A DNA stretch of 64,000 nt from CAWFLT01 sp963816795 (GCA_963816795.1 CAWFLT010000002.1:124001-188000), one strand, 5' to 3'. Shown: positions 31,280 through 40,897, counted from the first letter of the stretch. Notes: generated by a model not told the origin, from the letters alone. A program made the numbers and translations.

Positions 31280-31333
31280 ACAAGCACGAACAGCATGGAG
31301 TTACGATAGATGACAGCTCCCAAGGAGTCATCG

Positions 31334-32452
31334 ATGAGCCGGGTTCGAGTACTGGTCGGCACGCGAAAAGGCGCGTTCGTGTTGACGTCCGACGGGCGTC
31401 GCGACCGCTGGGACGTTCAAGGGCCGCACTTCGGCGGTTGGGAGATCTACCACTTCAAGGGGTCGCCGGCGGACCCGAATCGCCTGTACGTCTCGCAGAA
31501 CACGTCCTGGTTCGGCCAGATCATCCAGCGATCGAACGACGCCGGCCAGACGTGGACACCGATGGACAACAAGTTCGTCTATGCCGACGGCGGCCCGGCG
31601 ACGCACAAGTGGTACGACGGCACGCCGCATCGGTGGGAGTTCGCGCGCGTCTGGCACCTCGAGCCGTCGCCGGTCGATCCGGACCTGGTGTACGCCGGCG
31701 TCGAGGACGCCGGGCTCTTCCGCACTTCTGACGGCGGCCAGTCGTGGACCGAGCTGCCGGGCTTGCGCGCGCACAAATCGGCGCCCGACTGGCAGCCCGG
31801 CGCCGGCGGATTGTGTCTGCACACCATCCTGCTCGACCCGGTGACCAGCGGCCGGATGTTCATCGCGATCTCGGCCGCGGGCGTGTTCCGGTCCGACGAT
31901 ACCGGCGCGACGTGGCGGCCGATCAACCGCGGACTCAAGTCCGAGGGCATTCCCGATCCCGACGCGGAAGTCGGCCACTGTGTCCATCGCATTGCCATGC
32001 ATCGCACGCGGCCGCAGACGTTGTTCATGCAGAAGCACTGGGACGTCATGCGCAGCGACGATGCCGGCGAGTCGTGGCGTGAGGTCAGCGGCAATCTCCC
32101 CACCGACTTCGGGTTTCCGATCGACGTTCACGCGCACGAGCCGGAGACGATCTACGTGGTGCCGATCAAGAGCGATTCCGAGCACTATCCGCCCGACGGG
32201 AAGCTGCGCGTCTACCGCAGCCGCACGGGCGGGAACGATTGGGAGGCGTTGGCGAAGGGGTTGCCCGAGCGCGACTGTTACGTGAACGTCCTGCGTGATT
32301 CGATGGCGGTCGACACGCTCGATCCGTGCGGCATCTATTTCGGTACGACTGGTGGTCAGGTCTACGCGTCGGCCAACGCCGGCGATGCCTGGGCGCCGAT
32401 CGTCCGCGATCTGCCGCCGGTGCTTTCAGTCGAGGTGCAGACGCTGCCATGA
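31334..32452 (+). CDS. Asp-box (BNR/sialidase-like) beta-propeller protein
   Basis: About 372 residues from ATG 31334, which has AAGGAG 6 nt upstream; an ATG at 31310 is in frame but lacks a site. The chain holds at least four Asp-boxes (S/T-x-D-x-G-x-T/S-W): 'SNDAGQTW', 'TSDGGQSW', 'SDDTGATW' and 'SDDAGESW', plus weaker 'RTGGNDW' and 'ANAGDAW', as in sialidase/sortilin-type propellers. No signal peptide is seen, so it is probably cytoplasmic. The sialidase Arg triad is not evident, so sialidase activity is not claimed. It overlaps the MoaD-like gene (ATGA). Confidence 0.8.
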   Translation: MSRVRVLVGTRKGAFVLTSDGRRDRWDVQGPHFGGWEIYHFKGSPADPNRLYVSQNTSWFGQIIQRSNDAGQTWTPMDNKFVYADGGPATHKWYDGTPHRWEFARVWHLEPSPVDPDLVYAGVEDAGLFRTSDGGQSWTELPGLRAHKSAPDWQPGAGGLCLHTILLDPVTSGRMFIAISAAGVFRSDDTGATWRPINRGLKSEGIPDPDAEVGHCVHRIAMHRTRPQTLFMQKHWDVMRSDDAGESWREVSGNLPTDFGFPIDVHAHEPETIYVVPIKSDSEHYPPDGKLRVYRSRTGGNDWEALAKGLPERDCYVNVLRDSMAVDTLDPCGIYFGTTGGQVYASANAGDAWAPIVRDLPPVLSVEVQTLP

Positions 32453-32745
32453 TCCGAGTCGTGCTTCCGGTGCACTTGCGCACGCTCGCCCGCGTCGGCG
32501 CCGAGGTGACGATCGACGTCGGGGGCGACGCGACCCCGCACGCGATCCTCGATGCGCTCGAAGCGCGTTATCCTGTCCTCCGCGGCACCATCCGCGATCA
32601 CGTCACGCTGCAACGGCGGCCGCTCGTCCGGTTTTTTGCCTGCGAGGAAGATCTGTCCCACGAGCCGCTCGACACGCCACTGCCGCCCGCGGTCGTCGCC
32701 GGCACCGAACCGTTTCTGATCGTCGGGGCGATGGCCGGCGGGTAG
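32449..32745 (+). CDS. MoaD/ThiS-type ubiquitin-like protein ending Gly-Gly
   Basis: A 98-residue beta-grasp protein ('MIRVVLPVHLRTLARVGAEV', 'ATPHAILDALEARYPVLRGTI', 'FFACEEDLSHEPLDTPLP', 'EPFLIVGAMAGG'). The C-terminal Gly-Gly is the site activated in MoaD/ThiS sulfur carriers and related ubiquitin-like modifiers. The start codon overlaps the stop of the Asp-box propeller gene (ATGA), so the two proteins are made together. No other molybdopterin or thiamine gene is nearby, which argues against a plain cofactor role. Confidence 0.85.
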   Translation: MIRVVLPVHLRTLARVGAEVTIDVGGDATPHAILDALEARYPVLRGTIRDHVTLQRRPLVRFFACEEDLSHEPLDTPLPPAVVAGTEPFLIVGAMAGG

Positions 32746-32756
32746 AGGACTCAGAC

Positions 32757-32873
32757 CTCTCACACGGGGATCACGGAGAAGAGCACGGGGCTCACGGAGT
32801 TCGAAAAGGTTAGTCTAAACCCCGTGTTCTCCGGTCTTCTCCGTGAGCCCCGTGTGCGCCCTTGATCTTGAAG
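32757..32873. repeat. Inverted repeat with CACGG-GGCTCACGGAG arms (family E)
   Basis: The left arm (32757-32800) iterates CACACGGGGATCACGGAG and GGGGCTCACGGAG. The right arm (32819-32856) carries the inverse, with CTCCGTGAGCCCCGTGTG. The loop starts TTCGAAAAGG. CCCTTGATCTTGAAG follows. It sits between the MoaD-like gene and the convergent permease gene. Confidence 0.8.
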
Positions 32874-32884
32874 CGTTGGGTCGA

Positions 32885-35489
32885 TCATGCGTCTCTCAAG
32901 ATCATCGCGGGATCGAGCCGGGCCGCGCGCCGGGCCGGGATGAGGCACGCGAGCGCGGCGACGAGGAGCAGGCCCGCCGACACCGCCACCAGCGCGAGCG
33001 GATCTGTCGCGCTGACATTGAACAGGAGCGAGCGCAGCAACCTGGCGCTCAGCACGGCCGCGGCCAGTCCGGCGATCACGCCCACGAGGACGAGCTGCAG
33101 TCCCTGACGGACGATCAAGCGCCGCATCGCAGCCGGATCGCCGCCGAGCGCCAGACGAATGCCGATGTCTCGCGTTCGTTGCGCGACGAAGTACGCCATG
33201 ACGCCATACACGCCGACCACTGACAGAATCAGCGCCGCCGCCGCAAACACGCCAACCACCACAGTGAGATACCGCGGCGAGGTCAGGGACGTCGCGATGA
33301 GCTCGTTGCCAGTCGCCAGGTCGGTGACCGCGAGATTGGGATCCAGTTCGTGCATGGCCTGCCGCAGCGGGCCGGCGAGCAACGCCGGATCGCCCGATGT
33401 TCGGAGCACGAGATACGTGTTGGGGAGATCGACGAACGGGTAGTAGACCGTTCCCTCATCCGGGGCATCGAGTCCGGCGAACTTCGCGGTGCTGACGACG
33501 CCGATCACGTTCGTCCACGGACACGTCGTGCAGCCGCCGCCGCGGAGGCGCCGTCCGACGACTTCCTCGTCGCCAAAGAACCGCTTCGCCCAGGCGCGAT
33601 CGACGACCACTTCGTCGTTCTGAAGCGACTGCGCGTCGAGCAGCCGTCCGCCTTCGAGGCGGAGGCCGACCGTCTTGAAGAATCCCGGCGACGCGCCGAC
33701 CCAGATGCTGAGCGGCTGATTCTGTCCAGGCGGGGTCGGCCGATCCTCGAGCTCGAAGTTGTTCGTCTGGCCGGCGTCCACGGGCGGCCGGCTGTCGGCG
33801 AGTGCGGCGGCGCTCGACGCCCGGAATCGCCGACAGGCGGGCGAGCGCGCGCTCCCAGAAGTTGCGGCGGTCGGCCTCGCCGGGATACAGGCCGTCCGGC
33901 AGCGACACCGCGGCGGTGACGACGCGATCCATGTCGATACCGACCTCGACGTGATTCAACCGTTGCAGGCTCACGAGCACGAGCACGGCGGCGACAATGA
34001 GTGGCGTCGCGAGCGCGAATTCGGCCGCCACGAGCGTGTGACGCAGCCGCCGCGCCGATCGGCCGTCGGTCGCGCCACGGCCGCTCGATCTGAGGGCGTC
34101 GTTCATGCGCAGGCGTGACGCGCCGAGTGCCGGAATGAGTCCACCCAGGAAGATGACGAGGCCGCTGGCGACCGAAAGACCCGCGAGCCAGCCGACGAGG
34201 GGGGCGTTGAACCGGACCTCGCTGAGGCGCGGGATGAACGCCGGTCCGTACGTGGTGACGAGCGCAATCACGCCGCCCGCGATGGCGACGCCAACCGCCG
34301 CGGCCGTGACGGTGAGCACCGCTGACTCGGCAACAAGGTGTTGGACCAGCCGGCCGCGTGACGCGCCGAGCGCGCCGCGAATCGCCAGTTCGCGACTGCG
34401 GCCGAGGGCGCGCGCGACGAGCAGATTGACGGCGTTCGCACAGGCGATCAGCAGCACGCATCCCACTGCGGCGAGTGCGGCCATGAGCGTGGGACCGACC
34501 TCGCCGATGACGCGCGACTTCAGATCCTGCAGGCCCCAGGTCGCCTTCTCGTCCTGATACGAGGACTTCCAGATCGGAAACAGCCGGGCGTTCGTCGCGC
34601 GCAGCGTTTCCAGCGCGGCGGCAGGCGCCATGTCGCGCTTCAGGCGGGCGATGGCCATGGTGAAGAACGGTCCTTTGCGCTTCGGCACCGGCCAGCGCGC
34701 GGCGGTGAAGAAGGCGACGTCTCGTTCCAGCGGGCCGTTCGCCGGCTCGAGCACACCGACAATGGTGTAGCGGCCGCCGTCGACCGTCATGGTCCGGCCA
34801 ACGATGGCGGGATCGGCGCCGAAGCGCCGGGTCCAATACGGCGTGGTCAAGACCGCCAGCCGGTCGCCGCCCGTGTCGTCCGCCGGTTCGAACAGCCGGC
34901 CGAAACGCGGTCGCTGCTCGAGGAGCGGGAAGTACGATCCGGTCACCGACCGGATCAGGACCCGTTCCGATTGCCCGCCCTCGGTCACGGTCACGCGGCT
35001 GTTCTGATACGCCGCGATCTCGGAAAAGGCGGGATGATCCGCCTCGAACGCCCGGTAATCAACGACCGAGAACCGGAAGCGGAACGGCGCGTTGTCGGTA
35101 TAGATCCAGTAGATCTCGTCGGCGTGCGCGTACGGCAACGGGTTCAGGAGGACCGCACGAATGACGCCGAGCATGCCCGTCGTAGCGCCGAGGCCGACGC
35201 CGATGGTGAGCACGATCGTGGCCGTCAGCATCGGCGCTCGCATCAGGCTCCGCGCGCTGTAGATCAGATCCCGCCAGAAATGCGACATCATCGTCCTCCC
35301 CCGGCCAGGAACCGCGCGCAGCCGCTCAGCCAACAGGCGCACCGGATACTGGCGCTGCTGCGCGCGCAGCCACTTCGCTGCGGCGCGGTCGCCGTCACGC
35401 CGCCGGCGGAACTCGTACAGCTCCGCCAGATCGTTTTCGATCGCCTGGCGATCCGCCTCACGAACGAGCCAGCGCAGCCAGCGGCTCAT
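32885..35489 (-). CDS. MacB/FtsX-type 'duplicated orphan' ABC permease under PadR control (one frameshift)
   Basis: About 868 residues from ATG 35489. An N-terminal cytoplasmic segment ('MSRWLRWLVREADRQAIEND') is typical of PadR-linked acidobacterial permeases. Two MacB_PCD/FtsX halves follow with helices 'MLTATIVLTIGVGLGATTGM', 'AALAAVGCVLLIACANAVNL' and 'VVVGVFAAAALILSVVGVYG', ending 'PARRAARLDPAMILRDA'. The frame breaks near 33812, where removing one C restores 'GVERAAALADSRPPVDAGQ'. The PadR gene ends 1 nt before this start, so the two form an operon. No ATPase partner is encoded nearby. Confidence 0.85.
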
Positions 35490-35490
35490 G

Positions 35491-35811
35491 TCAGTGCCGG
35501 GCGACCTTGAGGAGGCGGTCGAGCCCCCGCCACAGGCGCACGTGTTCGAGCCGTTGCTCCTTGACGGCCACGAGCCCGGCCCGGGTGAGCTTGAAATACC
35601 GCCGCGTCCGTCCGCCCGCCGGCTCCTCGAGCCGCGAGACCACCAGCCCTTTCTTCTCGAGCCGGCCGAGCGTGATGAACACCGCGGCCTGGCTGACCGG
35701 CCGTCCGGTCCTCCGCTCCAGCTCGAGCACGAGCGGCACGCTATAGGTCTCGCCCTGCTGGAGCAGCATCGCCAGCAGGACATGGAGCTCGAAGTGCTGC
35801 AGGGACGGCAT
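35491..35811 (-). CDS. PadR family transcriptional regulator
   Basis: A 106-residue winged-helix protein: 'ELHVLLAMLLQQGETYSVPLVLELERRTG', 'VSQAAVFITLGRLEKKGLVVSRLEE' and 'GRTRRYFKLTRAGLVAVKEQ', the usual PadR N-terminal domain, with a short C-terminal helix for dimerisation. It directly precedes the permease gene in one operon, an arrangement frequent in acidobacteria. A 17-bp palindrome (35812-35828) abuts the start codon and overlaps a TAACAT -10, so autorepression is likely. No Shine-Dalgarno exists, consistent with a leaderless message. Confidence 0.9.
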   Translation of the reverse strand: MPSLQHFELHVLLAMLLQQGETYSVPLVLELERRTGRPVSQAAVFITLGRLEKKGLVVSRLEEPAGGRTRRYFKLTRAGLVAVKEQRLEHVRLWRGLDRLLKVARH

Positions 35812-35828
35812 GACTAACGATGTTAGTC
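35812..35828. promoter_or_regulatory. Putative PadR operator overlapping the promoter
   Basis: GACTAAC-N3-GTTAGTC is a perfect 7-bp inverted repeat ending directly before the PadR start codon. On the minus strand it contains TAACAT (plus 35820-35825), placed 8 nt before the ATG like other leaderless -10 elements here. A bound dimer would block the promoter. Confidence 0.6.
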
Positions 35829-35871
35829 GATCGGCGACGCTGAATGGTTAGCAAAAGCGCTTGTCACCGAT

Positions 35872-35913
35872 CTTTCAACTTCTTCGCGTTCTTCGTGCCC
35901 TTCGTGTTAAAAG
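35872..35913. repeat. CTTCGTG iterated repeat (family D)
   Basis: CTTTCAA at the left and TTAAAAG at the right flank TTCTTCGCG, TTCTTCGTG and CCCTTCGTG units. It ends 9 nt before the GTG of the serine hydrolase gene. Confidence 0.7.
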
Positions 35914-35922
35914 CTTTGCCCT

Positions 35923-37158
35923 GTGAAGAGAATTCTTGTCGCGTTTGCTGTCACGCTGCTGAGCGTCGGTGTCCTTGCGCAAGCGCCGGACCGGACCGCG
36001 CGCATCGATCGGCTCGTTCAAACCTACGTGGACGAGGGCCGGATCGCGGGCGCGGTCGTCCTGGTCCTTCGCGACGGTAAGCCGGTCTATGACAAAGCGT
36101 TCGGCTGGGCCGACAAGGAAGCCAGCCGGAAGATGACGACCGACACTATCTTCCGCATCGCCTCGCAGACCAAGGCGATTACCAGCGCCGCCATCATGTG
36201 GCTCGTCGAGGACGGCAAGGTCGCGATCAACGACCCGGTCAGCCGCTTCATTCCCGGGTTCGCGAAGACGACCGTGGCGGTGACGGAGGGGACCGATGTG
36301 AAGATCGTGCCGGCGCGCCGCGCGATCACCGTGCGCGACCTGCTCACGCACACCGCCGGCATTTCTTACGGCACGAACCCGTCGGTCGCCGCGCAGTATC
36401 AAGCCAGGGGACTGGGTCCGGCGGCCGGATTCGGCTGGTATACCGCCGACAAGGACGAGCCGGTGTGCACGACCATGGAGACGCTGGCGACGTTGCCGTT
36501 CGTCAGCCACCCTGGTGAGTACATCTACGGCTACAACACCGACATCCTCGGCTGCATCGTCGAGCGCGCGTCCGGCGTGCCGTTGGACGAGTTCATCCGG
36601 ACGCGCATCACGGCGCCGATTGGCATGAAGGACACACATTTCTTCTTGCCGCCCGCCGATCGCGGTCGTCTCGCGGCGGTGTACACCGCTGGACCGGATG
36701 GCAAGATCGTGCGCGCGCCCGACACGTCGCGTGGGCAGGGTCACTACGTCGACGGTCCGCGGAAGAGCTTCGCTGGCGGCGCCGGGCTGCTCTCGACCGC
36801 GCGCGACTACGCGCGGTTTCTCGAGATGACGCGGCGGGGTGGCGAGCTGGACGGCGCGCGGATCCTGTCGCCGCGCACGGTCGAGTTGATGACGACCAAC
36901 CAGGTGGGCACGGTGCACTCGACGGCCGGGCTCGGCTTCGGCTACGGGTTCCAGAGCACCGACCGCTACGGCGCGAACGGGATGGATTCAGTCGGCGCCT
37001 ACGGCTGGGGCGGCGCGTACGGCACGACGTATCGCGTCGACCCGAAATCGCGGCTGGTGATCGTGATGATGATTCAAGTGGTGCCCAACACCGCGGCGAT
37101 TGCCGAGCGGTTCTACGCGACCGTTTACCAGGCGTTTGCGGACGCGTCGGGTAAGTGA
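35923..37158 (+). CDS. Exported serine hydrolase, beta-lactamase class C / EstB family
   Basis: A 411-residue protein with a signal peptide ending near 'VLAQ' (residue 20) and the class C beta-lactamase/penicillin-binding fold: the SxxK motif 'FRIASQTKAITSAAI' (Ser81, Lys84), 'VRDLLTHTAGISYG', the second-motif region 'EYIYGYNTDILG' and a C-terminal 'GWGGAYGTTYRVDP'. Family members are esterases, D-aminopeptidases or peptidases; the substrate cannot be called. The GTG start lies just after a family D repeat and has no clear Shine-Dalgarno. It is divergent from the PadR operon. The reading frame is intact. Confidence 0.85.
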   Translation: MKRILVAFAVTLLSVGVLAQAPDRTARIDRLVQTYVDEGRIAGAVVLVLRDGKPVYDKAFGWADKEASRKMTTDTIFRIASQTKAITSAAIMWLVEDGKVAINDPVSRFIPGFAKTTVAVTEGTDVKIVPARRAITVRDLLTHTAGISYGTNPSVAAQYQARGLGPAAGFGWYTADKDEPVCTTMETLATLPFVSHPGEYIYGYNTDILGCIVERASGVPLDEFIRTRITAPIGMKDTHFFLPPADRGRLAAVYTAGPDGKIVRAPDTSRGQGHYVDGPRKSFAGGAGLLSTARDYARFLEMTRRGGELDGARILSPRTVELMTTNQVGTVHSTAGLGFGYGFQSTDRYGANGMDSVGAYGWGGAYGTTYRVDPKSRLVIVMMIQVVPNTAAIAERFYATVYQAFADASGK

Positions 37159-37183
37159 GCCCACGTGAAACAAGACCGAGGCC

Positions 37184-37312
37184 TCGAACACGGAGCTCCC
37201 GGAGGTTGGCACGGAGCTCACGGAGTTCAGAAGGGAAACCCTAGAAAACACCGTGAGCTCCGTGCCGTCACCGTGAGCCCCGTGTTTGAAGCCTTGATTT
37301 TCGACAAGGGTT
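37184..37312. repeat. Inverted repeat with ACGGAGCTC arms (family E)
   Basis: The left arm carries ACACGGAGCTCCCGG and GCACGGAGCTCACGG; the right arm carries CCGTGAGCTCCGTGC and CACCGTGAGCCCCGTGTT. The loop starts AGTTCAGAAGGG, similar to the loop at 32798. GCCTTGATTTT follows. It fills the gap after the serine hydrolase gene. Confidence 0.8.
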
Positions 37313-37332
37313 CTTTGAAGGCGTGGCACCGC

Positions 37333-37404
37333 TATACTTCTTTGCTACGTACTCCCGGCGAACCCCTGCCTGACTGGCCGCCGGGTGCGCTCATTTCGGG
37401 AGGA
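37333..37404 (+). promoter_or_regulatory. Promoter and leader hairpin of the M14 peptidase gene
   Basis: TATACT (37333-37338) is a likely -10. The leader has a 7-bp stem, CCCGGCG (37354-37360) with CGCCGGG (37379-37385). CATTTCGGGAGGAT follows and contains the Shine-Dalgarno. The same hairpin-then-CATTTCGGAGGAT layout precedes the receptor gene at 45015. Confidence 0.5.
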
Positions 37405-37407
37405 TGC

Positions 37408-40400
37408 ATGTCCAGGAACTACAGAGGATGGAGACGGTTGCCGCTGGCGCTCGTCGTCGTGTCGGCGATCGCGCTCGCTCCGGCCGCCGCGCCGTCGGCG
37501 CAGACGCCGGCGTCGACCCAGAAGATCGACGCCGAGTACACCGCGCTCATCAAGCAGCACCTGACCGACCCGCGGATCTCGACCGAGCTGGTCGATCACC
37601 TGCCGGCGTCGGACAAGGTCCCGACGCCGCTCAAGTTTCCGGCCGTCGGCCACATCTCCGGCATGCCCGGCGTGCTGACGTACGCGAAGGACATCCACGC
37701 GTACATGAAGGCGGTCGCCGACGCGGCGCCGACGCGCGCGAAGTTCTGGGTCATCGGCCAGACCGAAGAAGGCCGCGATCAGATCGTCCTCGCCATCTCG
37801 AGCGAGGAGACGATCAAGAACCTCGATCGCTACAAGGGCTACCTGCAGGCGCTGACCGATCCGCGCCGGACGACCGAGGCGCAGGCGCGGCAGATCATCG
37901 CGCGCGCCAAGCCGATCTACTGGCTGACGAGCGGCGTGCACTCCACCGAGCGCGGCGGCCCCGAGATGCTGATGGAGCTGGCCTACCGGCTCGTCGTCGA
38001 AGAGACGCCGTTCATCCAGCAGATCCGCAACAACGTGATCACGTTCATCACGCCGGTCGTCGAAGTCGACGGCCGCGAGCGCATCGTCGACACCGCGTAC
38101 TACAACGCGAAGCGCGCGGCCGAAGGGCTGCAGGGCACGCTCGGCCTCCCGTACTGGGGCAAGTACGTCGCGCACGACAACAACCGCGACGGCATGGGCC
38201 AGTTCCTGGCGATGACGAAGAACGTGATGAAGGTCGCCAACGAGTGGAAGCCGACGATCCTGCACGACCTGCACGAAGCGCAGTCGCTGCTCTACGCCTC
38301 GACCGGCACCGGCCCGTACAACGAGCAGCTCGACCCGATCACGATCGACGAGTGGTGGATGTTCGCGCAGAACGACGTGATGGAGATGACCAAGCGCGGC
38401 GTGCCCGGCGTGTGGACGTACGGGTTCTACGACGGGTGGACGCCGAACTACATGTTCTACGCGGTGCACACGCACAACGCGACGGGCCGCTTCTATGAAG
38501 TCGACAGCTACGGCGTGAACAACGTGACGTCGCGCGGCGACGGGCTCGGCAGGCGGCGGCGGCCGCGCGGCGGGCGCCGCGGCGGCGGCGGCGTGGCGGT
38601 CGCGGCGCGCGGCGGCGCGGCGCGGCGGTGCGGCGCGGCGGCACGCCGGCGGCGGCGCAGGCCGGCGGCGGCGGCGGCGCAGGCGCGGCGGGTCGGTGGC
38701 GGCGGCGGGCGCGGCCGCGGCAACAGCCGCGAGTGGTTCCGTCCGAATCCCGATCCCGGCGACGTGAACTGGGGCCCGCGCGCGCACGTGAACATGAGCC
38801 AGTCGGCCGTGCTCTTCGCGCTGAGCTTCACGGGCAAGGACAAGGAACGCTGGCTCGAGAACTACTGGATCAAGAACAGGAACGCCGTCGACAAGGGCAA
38901 GAACGGCCCGACGTTCGGCTGGGTGATTCCCGCCGACGCAGCACAGCAAGGCCAACGCCGCCGAAGCGGTGAACGGCCTGATGGCGCAGGGCGTCGAGTT
39001 CCACACCGCGACGACGGCGTTCACCGCCGGCAACGTCGCCGTGAAGCCGGGCGACTGGATCATCCGCGGCGATCAGCCGTACCGCACGGTCGCCGACATG
39101 TACTTCGCGGTGCAGGACTACTCGATGTCGAACCCGAGCCCGTACGACGACCTCGGCTGGACGTATCCGATGATGCGCAACCTGATCATGACGCCGGTGA
39201 CCGACAAGGCGCTGCTGACGGCGGCGATGACGCCGGTGACCGGCCCGGTGCGCGCGCCCGGCGGCGTCACCGGCACGGGCTCGACGATCGTCGTCGAGCA
39301 CACCGGCGACAACCTGCTCGCGCAGTTCCGCTTCCAGTTCGCGACGGTGAAGATGTCGGCGGCCGAAGCGGAGTTCGAAGCGGGCGGCCGGAAGTTCGCG
39401 CCGGGCGCGTTCATCATTCCGAACGCGAATCGCGCGCAGCTCGAGCCGGTGCTGCACGAGCCTCGGGCTGTCCGGCGTTCGCGGTCGCGTCGGTGCCCGC
39501 CGATCTGAAGCAGCACGATCTCGACGTGCCGCGCATCGGCTACATCCACAGCTGGGGCAACACGCAGGACGAAGGCTGGGTGCGCGCGGCGCTCGACTAC
39601 TACAAGATTCCCTACACGTACTTCGGCGAGAACGAAGTCGTCGAAGCGGGATCTGCGCGCGCAGTTCGACGTGATCCTCTGGCCGCACGGCGGCGGCGTC
39701 GGCCAGGATCCGCCGACGACCGGCACGCCGGTGCCGTTCAAGAAGACGCGCGGAGTTCCAGGCGCTCGGCTATCCCGGATCGACGACCGAGGACACGCGC
39801 GGCGGGCTCGGCCAGTCGGGGTTGAAGCAAGCTGTACGACTTCGTCGCAGGCCGGCGGCACGCTCATCACCGAAGGCGGCACGTCGTCGATCTTCCCGAC
39901 GAACTATCTGACGCCGGGCATCACGGTCGATCAGGCGCAACGGCCTCGTCGCGCCCGGCTCGGTCTATCGCGGCATCGTCGCCGACAAGACGAGCCCGAT
40001 CGTCTACGGCATTCCGCGCAATCACCTGCCGGTCTACTACAAGAACGAACGGCGGTCCGCTCTTCAGCGTCGGCGGCCAGCCCGGACCGCTCGCGCCGCG
40101 CCGGCGCTGCCGACGGGGCGCGGCGCTGGCGGCCGCGGCGGCAATGTACCAGAACACGCAGCCGATGGGCGCGAGCGCGAACGTGTTCGGCACGTGGGAT
40201 CCGACGAAGGACTGGACGCCGCCTGCCGCCGCGGCTCCTGCGGCGCCCGATCCCGCCGGCTGGCGGACGCGGCGGCGGGCGGCGGCGGCGGTGGCGGTGG
40301 CGCTGGTTTCGGCGGCGGTCGCGGCGGCGGCGGCGGCAGTCGACGACGATGCTCGACTTCCTCCAGCCGCGCGTGATCCTGCGCTTCTCGCCGGACGCGC

Positions 40401-40598
40401 GCGACATGCTGCTCTCGGGCGGCGTCCTCGGCGGCGAGAACCTCGAGAATCGTCCGCAGGTGATCGACGCGCCCGTCGGCAAGGGCCACGTCGTGATGTT
40501 CGCGATTCGCCCGTTCTGGCGCTGGCAGACGCAGGGCACGTTCATCCTCGGGCTTCAACACGCTGATGCACTGGAACGATCTGAACGCAGGCAAATAG
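37408..40598 (+). CDS. Secreted M14 zinc carboxypeptidase-like protein (multiple frameshifts in the 3' half)
   Basis: About 1060 residues. The start ATG has GGGAGG 5 nt upstream and encodes a signal peptide ending 'PSAQ'. The M14 domain shows the zinc motif 'SGVHSTERGGPEMLMELAYR' (HxxE), the third ligand region 'TILHDLHEAQSLLYAS' and 'EVDGRERIVDTAYYN'. A Gly/Arg/Ala low-complexity insert follows (38545-38720). The frame is clean to about 38545. After that, single extra bases break it near 38945, 39455, 39465, 39650, 39760, 39825, 39945, 40040 and later. Dropping them yields coherent protein ('YFAVQDYSMSNPSPYDDL', 'NVFGTWDPTKDWTPP', 'VILRFSPDARDMLLSGG') ending at the TAG 40596-40598. Confidence 0.78.
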
Positions 40599-40604
40599 GC
40601 GGCA

Positions 40605-40883
40605 GGTAGGTGCTGGGTGCCAGGTGCGGGGTGCTGGGTGCGCCCTGCACTCCGCACCTGGCACTTGAGATCGATTGCCCATTGCCGATTCCCCCATCGC
40701 CCATTGCCCAATTGCCGATTGTCCATCGCCACATTCCCATTGCACATTCCGCATTGACATCGACCCATCGCCCGATTGCCGATTGTCCATCGGAGATTGC
40801 CGATTCGCCGATTGTCCATCGGGATTGTCGATTGCCCATGTCTCTGCCATTGCCGATTCCCCGATTGCCGATTGTCGATTAAG
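40605..40883. repeat. Heptamer repeats: GGTGCTG arms (family B) then CCGATTG/CCATTGCC array (family C-like)
   Basis: 40605-40664 iterates GGTGCTG/GGTGCCA units and ends with the inverse CCGCACCTGGCAC. 40671-40883 is a degenerate array of CCATTGCC, CCGATTG and GATTGTCCATCG units, about 7-8 bp each, mostly in one orientation with local inversions such as CCGATTGTCCATCGG. No gene is credible here; short open frames are artefacts of the repeat. Confidence 0.8.
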
Positions 40884-40884
40884 T

Positions 40885-40890
40885 TAATCT
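40885..40890 (+). promoter_or_regulatory. -10-like TAATCT, predicted leaderless start
   Basis: TAATCT ends 7 nt before the ATG at 40898, directly after the repeat array. No Shine-Dalgarno is seen. Confidence 0.45.
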
Positions 40891-40897
40891 GACTCCC

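Noticed and set aside
38545..38720. A separate low-complexity protein or a mobile insertion within the M14 gene
   Set aside because: Gly-rich linkers occur at this place in related M14-like proteins, and the peptidase frame resumes on the far side without flanking repeats.
40671..40883. A possible CRISPR array
   Set aside because: Units are only 7-8 bp, degenerate and contiguous, without constant repeats separated by unique spacers, and no cas gene is present.
40610..40887. Small plus-strand frames with His/Pro/Ile repeats
   Set aside because: They are translations of the heptamer array and have no ribosome binding site or family resemblance.
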